DNA from: Kiritimatiellia bacterium
GTDB lineage: Bacteria > Verrucomicrobiota > Kiritimatiellia > RFP12 > UBA1067
DNA length: 5,998 nt
Assembly (NCBI GenBank): GCA_028701555.1
Contig: JAQVQN010000162.1
Span: 1-5,998, forward strand
Direction of reading: 5' to 3'
Shown here: positions 1 to 3,732 of the stretch, piece after piece
Layout: the number at the start of each line of letters is the position of its first letter
Numbering within the stretch: the stretch's first letter is position 1
The notes under the pieces: generated by a model
Seen by the model: the letters and a program-made list of their open reading frames with translations, nothing else
The model's database searches: none
What the model was told of the DNA's origin: nothing
Program-made: the position numbers and the translations under genes

Positions 1-165
1 CATGTCATGGGCATCCTGTTTGGCGTGGTGGCAGGCATCATGGTGTACATCAGTCTGGACGAGCTGCTGCCAACCAGCCGCGCCTACGGTAAAGGCCATG
101 ACAGCCTGCTGGGCCTCTTCGCCGGCATGGCGGTAATGGCCTTGAGCATGCTGCTGCTCGGGTAA
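1..165 (+). CDS. zupT: ZIP-family divalent metal transporter, C-terminal fragment (ZupT-like)
   Basis: The first reading frame is open from base 1 and encodes 54 residues before a TAA at 163-165, followed directly by an in-frame TAG. The fragment has two hydrophobic stretches. The first (about residues 3-18) leads into SLDELLPTSR, which resembles the conserved [S/V]xDELxP segment near the end of bacterial ZupT. The second is the last helix, with LFAGMAVMALSMLLLG at the very C-terminus. ZIP proteins of this group import zinc and other divalent metals across the inner membrane without ATP. The start and the metal-binding helices IV and V lie outside the window, so substrate cannot be judged. 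Base composition is GC-rich, like the permease and unlike the abiE genes that follow. Another ZIP subgroup is possible; membership of the ZIP family is fairly secure. Confidence 0.85.
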   Translation, partial: HVMGILFGVVAGIMVYISLDELLPTSRAYGKGHDSLLGLFAGMAVMALSMLLLG

Positions 166-205
166 TAGTGTCAATCCCCCAAGGTGCCAGAGAGTGAACT
201 CCTGA

Positions 206-232
206 CTTTTTTCGTGTGTTTACAGAAAAAAG
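206..232. repeat. AT-rich inverted repeat downstream of the ZIP transporter
   Basis: Bases 206-213 (CTTTTTTC) and 225-232 (GAAAAAAG) are perfect 8-base inverted arms around an 11-base loop. Three more pairs are possible inside (215-217 with 222-224). It lies about 40 bases past the ZIP stop codon and could weakly terminate that transcript. The stem is nearly all A/T and no U-tract follows, so it is not a canonical intrinsic terminator. The rest of 166-287 shows nothing recognisable. Confidence 0.3.
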
Positions 233-287
233 CCAACAGACGCCTGAATCTTTGGTGCGGTGTCGTAAAATCGCACCCGCTTTGTAA

Positions 288-315
288 TTGACAGAAACTA
301 TATTATTTTTATAGT
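288..315 (+). promoter_or_regulatory. Sigma70-type promoter of the abiE cassette
   Basis: A perfect -35 box TTGACA (288-293) is followed after 16 bases by TATAGT (310-315), five of six matches to TATAAT. Transcription would be expected to begin near 321-323, only 2-4 bases before the GTG at 325. It is the only strong promoter-like pair seen left of the abiE genes. No terminator is visible between it and the permease, so it may drive all three plus-strand genes. Confidence 0.6.
297..315. promoter_or_regulatory. Possible AbiEi operator: inverted repeat across the -10 region
   Basis: ACTATA (297-302) and TATAGT (310-315) are perfect 6-base inverted arms separated by 7 bases, and the right arm is the -10 box itself. 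AbiEi-type antitoxins are known to repress their own operon by binding inverted repeats in the promoter, so this is a natural candidate site. The arms are short and AT-rich, and no second copy was found nearby, so chance is a real alternative. Confidence 0.4.
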
Positions 316-324
316 ATCGAGCGC

Positions 325-912
325 GTGAAGTACGAAGATGTCAGCAAGCTTGAACTCTGGGCGGGCGCGTTGCAGAACGTGTTCACCATGTCTGATCTTA
401 AAATTCTGTTTGGCGATCAGACAGAGGCAGCGCTGTATAAAAAACTTGCGGTCTTTCTTAAGGACGGAGTGCTGATAAAAGTGATGCGGGGTGTTTATGC
501 GACTCCCGGCGCCTCGCTTGACGCGATCAGCAACAGGATTAACCCCGACTCCTATGTTTCCACAGGAACTGTTTTGGCCCGTAGCATGGTGATAGGCACT
601 GTGCCCACACGAAAAATTCAAGCTCTGAAGATTGGACGTTCACGATTATATGACTGTGCGCTTGGGACAGTGGAACATATTTCTCTCATTCCTGCTCTGT
701 ATTTCGGCTTCGAGGTGAAAGACGGGGTGAAATACGCCACTCCTGAAAAAGCTTTTCTGGATGCCTGCTACCTTTTCTCGAATGGCAAAGCGTTCCCCTT
801 TGATTTGGATACCGACGTAAACTGCGAGCTTTTGAACTGGGAGCTGATTCAGAGCTATTTGTTGAACTATGACCGACGCTTTGTTGATTTTTTTAATCAG
901 AGGTGGAGCTGA
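325..912 (+). CDS. abiEi: Type IV toxin-antitoxin AbiEi-family antitoxin / transcriptional regulator
   Basis: This 195-residue protein is the likely antitoxin of an AbiE pair. Residues about 8-60 look like the AbiEi winged helix: helices, then the wing GVLIKVMRGVYATP (48-61), matching the family's usual G-x-[IV]-x-[KR]-V-x-RGVY pattern. The second half carries the typical YATPEKAFLDACYL segment (137-150). The family represses its own promoter and counters the nucleotidyltransferase toxin without stable complex formation. The GTG at 325 is chosen because it is the first start after the in-frame stop at 289-291 and keeps the first helix of the winged domain; the next in-frame Met (388) would cut it off. 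No ribosome binding site precedes it, and the promoter position implies a nearly leaderless mRNA. The protein is at the short end for the family. The gene is AT-richer than the flanking transporter genes. Its stop overlaps the next start by one base. Confidence 0.85.
   Translation: MKYEDVSKLELWAGALQNVFTMSDLKILFGDQTEAALYKKLAVFLKDGVLIKVMRGVYATPGASLDAISNRINPDSYVSTGTVLARSMVIGTVPTRKIQALKIGRSRLYDCALGTVEHISLIPALYFGFEVKDGVKYATPEKAFLDACYLFSNGKAFPFDLDTDVNCELLNWELIQSYLLNYDRRFVDFFNQRWS
899..903 (+). promoter_or_regulatory. Ribosome binding site deciding the abiEii start
   Basis: AGAGG at 899-903 lies 8 bases before the ATG at 912, a good Shine-Dalgarno distance. It favours that ATG over the in-frame GTG at 903, which would lie inside the site itself. 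The ATG shares one base with the abiEi stop (TGATG), the usual sign of translational coupling. Confidence 0.6.
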
Positions 913-1748
913 TGTTTGCAAAACAACAAGAGCTGATGGTCAGGGTGATGAATCTGTTTGCGGAACATTTTGACAAACACGCGGTGCTTCGTGGCGGCAT
1001 GGTTCTGTGCGTTCTCGGCTGCGATCGCTTAACCAACGACTTGGATTATATTTTCATTCCCTATACATCAAAAAGGGATATTGTTGCCGCTGTAATCAAA
1101 ACACTCTCGGCAATCAAGGGAGCAAACATCGAGCATTCTTTAAATTCAAAATGCCTGCGTGTGATCCTGACGGTTGATGGCGTCTCCGTGCAGATTGAAT
1201 CAAAAGTTGCAGTGCATGTGCCAACCCAGATCCTGTCTACAAAAGAACTTGCCGGCAAGTATGGCCTGCCGCCACGTTTAATTGCCGTTCTTGACTATCC
1301 TGCCGCACTTGCTCACAAAATGGCGGCATGGAATGAACGCAGACTGTTCAGAGATGCTTATGATATCTGGTTTTATTTAAAACTTGGCGTTAGACCTGAC
1401 ACTGAAATACTAAAAAGCCGCTTACGAAAAAGTTCTTACTCCAAGCTTGTGAGCCCGGCAGAGTATTTTATTGGCGACGAGGTTCAGGCTTTTTATGATT
1501 TTTTATTCGCTTATGCCTGCCGCTGGACAGACCGGCAAATCGTGGATTCGCTGGGAAACTATATTGAAAAAGATGCGTTAGCGGGAATTTCAATGAAGTT
1601 TCGCTCTGAGTTCATGAAACTGACAGATCAGGCAGGCGCACAAACCAGTGCTCCCAAAAAGTCCCTTTTCCTTAATGAACTTAGTGTGAGGCAAAAGAAA
1701 CTCAATACCGATGGCAGTACTACTAAAAGTCGAACGCGGAACGTTTAA
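912..1748 (+). CDS. abiEii: Type IV toxin-antitoxin AbiEii-family nucleotidyltransferase toxin
   Basis: From the ATG at 912 the protein has 278 residues, a normal AbiEii length. Residues 26-48 hold the nucleotidyltransferase core: LRGG (26-29), then DRLTNDLDYIF with the metal-binding pair D43 and D45 in the [ST]xDxD pattern. The family's C-terminal helical motif is clear at about 133-158: LAHKMAAW, then RRLFRDAYDIW with K136, R144, D148 and D151. All key positions appear intact, so an active toxin is expected. Family members transfer nucleotides; some related toxins modify tRNA, others are proposed to bind GTP, so the target here is open. It follows abiEi by a 1-base overlap. The last roughly 30 residues are polar and basic and show no family motif; the final 12 codons are read over the start of the permease gene in another frame. 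Codon use is AT-rich, suggesting transfer. Confidence 0.87.
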   Translation: MFAKQQELMVRVMNLFAEHFDKHAVLRGGMVLCVLGCDRLTNDLDYIFIPYTSKRDIVAAVIKTLSAIKGANIEHSLNSKCLRVILTVDGVSVQIESKVAVHVPTQILSTKELAGKYGLPPRLIAVLDYPAALAHKMAAWNERRLFRDAYDIWFYLKLGVRPDTEILKSRLRKSSYSKLVSPAEYFIGDEVQAFYDFLFAYACRWTDRQIVDSLGNYIEKDALAGISMKFRSEFMKLTDQAGAQTSAPKKSLFLNELSVRQKKLNTDGSTTKSRTRNV

Positions 1749-3726
1749 AGCGCGGGTTTTTCTGGCGCTGGTTTATGCCGTGCTTTCGCTCGGCGGCCTG
1801 ACCATGGTATGGCCGTTCCTGGTGATGTTCGCCTCTTCCCTGACCGGCCCTTACGACTATCACCGTTTCTCGCCGGTGCTGCGCGCGTTGTGGGACCGCA
1901 ATGACCGCTTCATGCGCTACGTGGCCTCCTGTTATCCGCGCTTCCCCGCCGATGTCTATCCCGAAGCCCCGGCACACTGGGGCAGTTGGCTGGTCGTCGC
2001 GCGCGACCGCGAAGGTTGCCGGGGGCTGGCTGCGGCCCAGCTCGCGGCGCTCGCCTGTCCCGACACGCGCGAACAGTGGCAGCGCATGGCCGCGGATTAC
2101 GCGGAGTTCAACCGCGGATATGACATCAGCAACAGTGTCTGCGCCTTCGACGCGCGCGACGTGGCCGGTTTCGTGCGCCAAAGCTTTGAGGACAAGGCGC
2201 GGCAGGCAGACCCCGCCGCTTTCGCGCGCATGAGCCGGTCTGCACGGCAAGAGGCGGCGCTGGCGCAACTCAACCGTGAGTGGTTGATCCGCTACGACTC
2301 TTTTTTCGGCATTCGCATGATTGCCCAGCAACGCGCGCCGCTGCACCACGCGGGCTGGGACTATCCTGCGGATGACCCCAAGAGCGATCTTTATCAGAAT
2401 TTCAAGCGCATGTACCGCGACCGTGCCGCAGGGCCGATGTCGCGCACTGTGCCTTTTGAGTCGCGGCCGCTTTGGCTGCGGCACCTAAAACGGCCAGACG
2501 TGCAGGAGCGGCTGGGTTTCACGCCCGACCACGCTTTCACGCCGGCGGATTACGCGCGTCTGGCGGGACACCCATGCCAGACCTTCGCGCATCTGCCTTT
2601 CCCGCTGCCTGCCGACGCGCCGGACTCTTTGCGCTGCGTGTGGGAAGACTTCGTGCGCCAAGCCTATCCGCGCCGGTTGCTGCGCCTCACACCGACTCGG
2701 GAACTGGAACGGGATTATCAGGCCTACGTCAGGGAGATATGCAAGAACCCTGCGGATTATGCCCGGCTAACCGGGCGAGAGCTGCCGGGAGGCTCGTTCG
2801 CGGCGCTGAGCCTGCCGGAGTACGAGAACAGCACCCTGTGGCGCAACTTCATCCCGCGTGCGCCGTATGCCAGCCTTAAACTGCTTAGCGCCGAGCAAGC
2901 CTGGCAGTGCTTTCTGCTCTCCCGCTACGTTTCGCTGGATGGGGTCAACAGCGCCTACGGTTGGAATCTTAAGCGTATCGAAGAGGCCCGTCTGCCGCTG
3001 CGCGAGGCCCTGGCCGTGACCTTCAGGCAACGCGGCTGGCGTGATTTCATGGCAAGCATGCTGGCAAATTACCGCATGGTCGGCGAGTACCTGTTCCTGC
3101 GTGGCCAGGCTTTCGGCAACACCCTGCTGCTGGTGGCCTTGGCCATAGTTGCCACGCTGACCGTCAACCCGCTGGCGGCCTACGCCCTGTCGCGTTTCGG
3201 TATGCGCGCGGCCGAGAAGATCCTGCTGTTCCTGCTGGCAACCATGGCTTTCCCCGCTGCGGTCACGGCCATACCGGGCTTTCTGCTGATCCGCGACCTG
3301 GGCCTGCTCAACACTTTTGCGGCGCTGGTGCTGCCGACGTTGGCCAACGGCATGTCGATCTTTATCCTCAAGGGCTTCTTCGACGGCCTGCCGCGCGAGC
3401 TGTATGAGGCCGCGGCCATTGACGGCGCCAAAGAGTGGCAGATCTTTCTGCGAATCACACTGCCCATGACCACGCCGATCCTGGCGGTCAACGCCCTGCA
3501 CGCCTTTGTACACGCTTACAACAGTTGGGAGTGGGCGCTGCTGGTCTGCCAGCGCCCCAGCCGCTGGACCCTGGCGGTCTGGATGTATCAGATGAGCCAG
3601 CAGTTCGGCGACCAGCCATGGGCAGTCATGGCCGGCTTCGTGCTGGTCTCCATCCCAACTGCTTTGGTCTTCATCGCCTGCCAGAAGATCATCCTGCGCG
3701 GCATCGTCCTGCCCAGCATGAAATAG
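1711..3726 (+). CDS. Carbohydrate ABC transporter permease, MalG-type, with a large periplasmic insert
   Basis: The 671-residue protein is an inner-membrane permease of a binding-protein-dependent sugar importer, over twice the usual length of about 280. A basic start is followed by membrane helix 1 (about 15-42). The insert covers about 46-460. Five more helices follow at about 467-492, 503-525, 534-556, 588-611 and 636-660. The cytoplasmic EAA loop that docks on the ATPase is textbook: EAAAIDGA at 566-573, F579 and ITLP at 582-585. The insert falls between helices 1 and 2, which faces the periplasm in this family. The ATG at 1711 gives the normal short MalG N-terminus, but no good ribosome binding site precedes it, and it lies 38 bases inside abiEii, so coupled translation is likely. 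No MalF-type partner, solute-binding protein or ATPase is in the window. GC-rich codon use begins almost at once after the start. The substrate cannot be predicted. Confidence 0.88.
   Translation: MAVLLKVERGTFKARVFLALVYAVLSLGGLTMVWPFLVMFASSLTGPYDYHRFSPVLRALWDRNDRFMRYVASCYPRFPADVYPEAPAHWGSWLVVARDREGCRGLAAAQLAALACPDTREQWQRMAADYAEFNRGYDISNSVCAFDARDVAGFVRQSFEDKARQADPAAFARMSRSARQEAALAQLNREWLIRYDSFFGIRMIAQQRAPLHHAGWDYPADDPKSDLYQNFKRMYRDRAAGPMSRTVPFESRPLWLRHLKRPDVQERLGFTPDHAFTPADYARLAGHPCQTFAHLPFPLPADAPDSLRCVWEDFVRQAYPRRLLRLTPTRELERDYQAYVREICKNPADYARLTGRELPGGSFAALSLPEYENSTLWRNFIPRAPYASLKLLSAEQAWQCFLLSRYVSLDGVNSAYGWNLKRIEEARLPLREALAVTFRQRGWRDFMASMLANYRMVGEYLFLRGQAFGNTLLLVALAIVATLTVNPLAAYALSRFGMRAAEKILLFLLATMAFPAAVTAIPGFLLIRDLGLLNTFAALVLPTLANGMSIFILKGFFDGLPRELYEAAAIDGAKEWQIFLRITLPMTTPILAVNALHAFVHAYNSWEWALLVCQRPSRWTLAVWMYQMSQQFGDQPWAVMAGFVLVSIPTALVFIACQKIILRGIVLPSMK
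1846..3090 (+). other. Extra domain inserted in the permease (residues about 46-460)
   Basis: This stretch of about 415 residues has no convincing membrane helix. It is rich in Arg, Ala, Asp and aromatic residues, suggesting a mostly helical soluble domain outside the membrane. A short pattern, [DN/T]PA-x-[FY]-AR-[ML], occurs three times (residues 167-174, 277-284, 346-353). The first and third copies follow FVRQ (154-157) and YVRE (339-342), and another FVRQ lies at 314-317. It may fold from diverged helical repeats. I do not recognise it as a named domain. By position it could contact the solute-binding protein, as the MalF periplasmic loop does, but that is inference. Confidence 0.6.
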
Positions 3727-3732
3727 CCGCGG

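Noticed and set aside
206..232. Hairpin as a strong intrinsic terminator for the ZIP gene
   Set aside because: The stem is almost wholly A/T pairs and lacks a following U-tract, so it is listed only as a low-confidence repeat.
903..905. GTG at 903 as the abiEii start
   Set aside because: It overlaps the likely Shine-Dalgarno sequence, and the ATG at 912 has better spacing and the typical stop/start overlap.
293..1702. Seven-base direct repeat AGAAACT at 293-299 and 1696-1702, near both ends of the AbiE cassette, considered as a target-site duplication
   Set aside because: The positions carry AGAAACT only approximately at the left end, the repeat is short and AT-rich, and no inverted terminal repeats or recombinase accompany it; chance is the better explanation.
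1723..2484. Long open frame on the minus strand opposite the permease
   Set aside because: The product is Arg/His/Val-rich low-quality sequence with no domain pattern, as expected opposite a GC-rich gene; the plus-strand permease frame explains the region.
2767..3513. Second long minus-strand frame opposite the permease membrane domain
   Set aside because: Its Gln/Arg/Gly-rich product has no recognisable motif, and it lies opposite the clearly real EAA loop and membrane helices.
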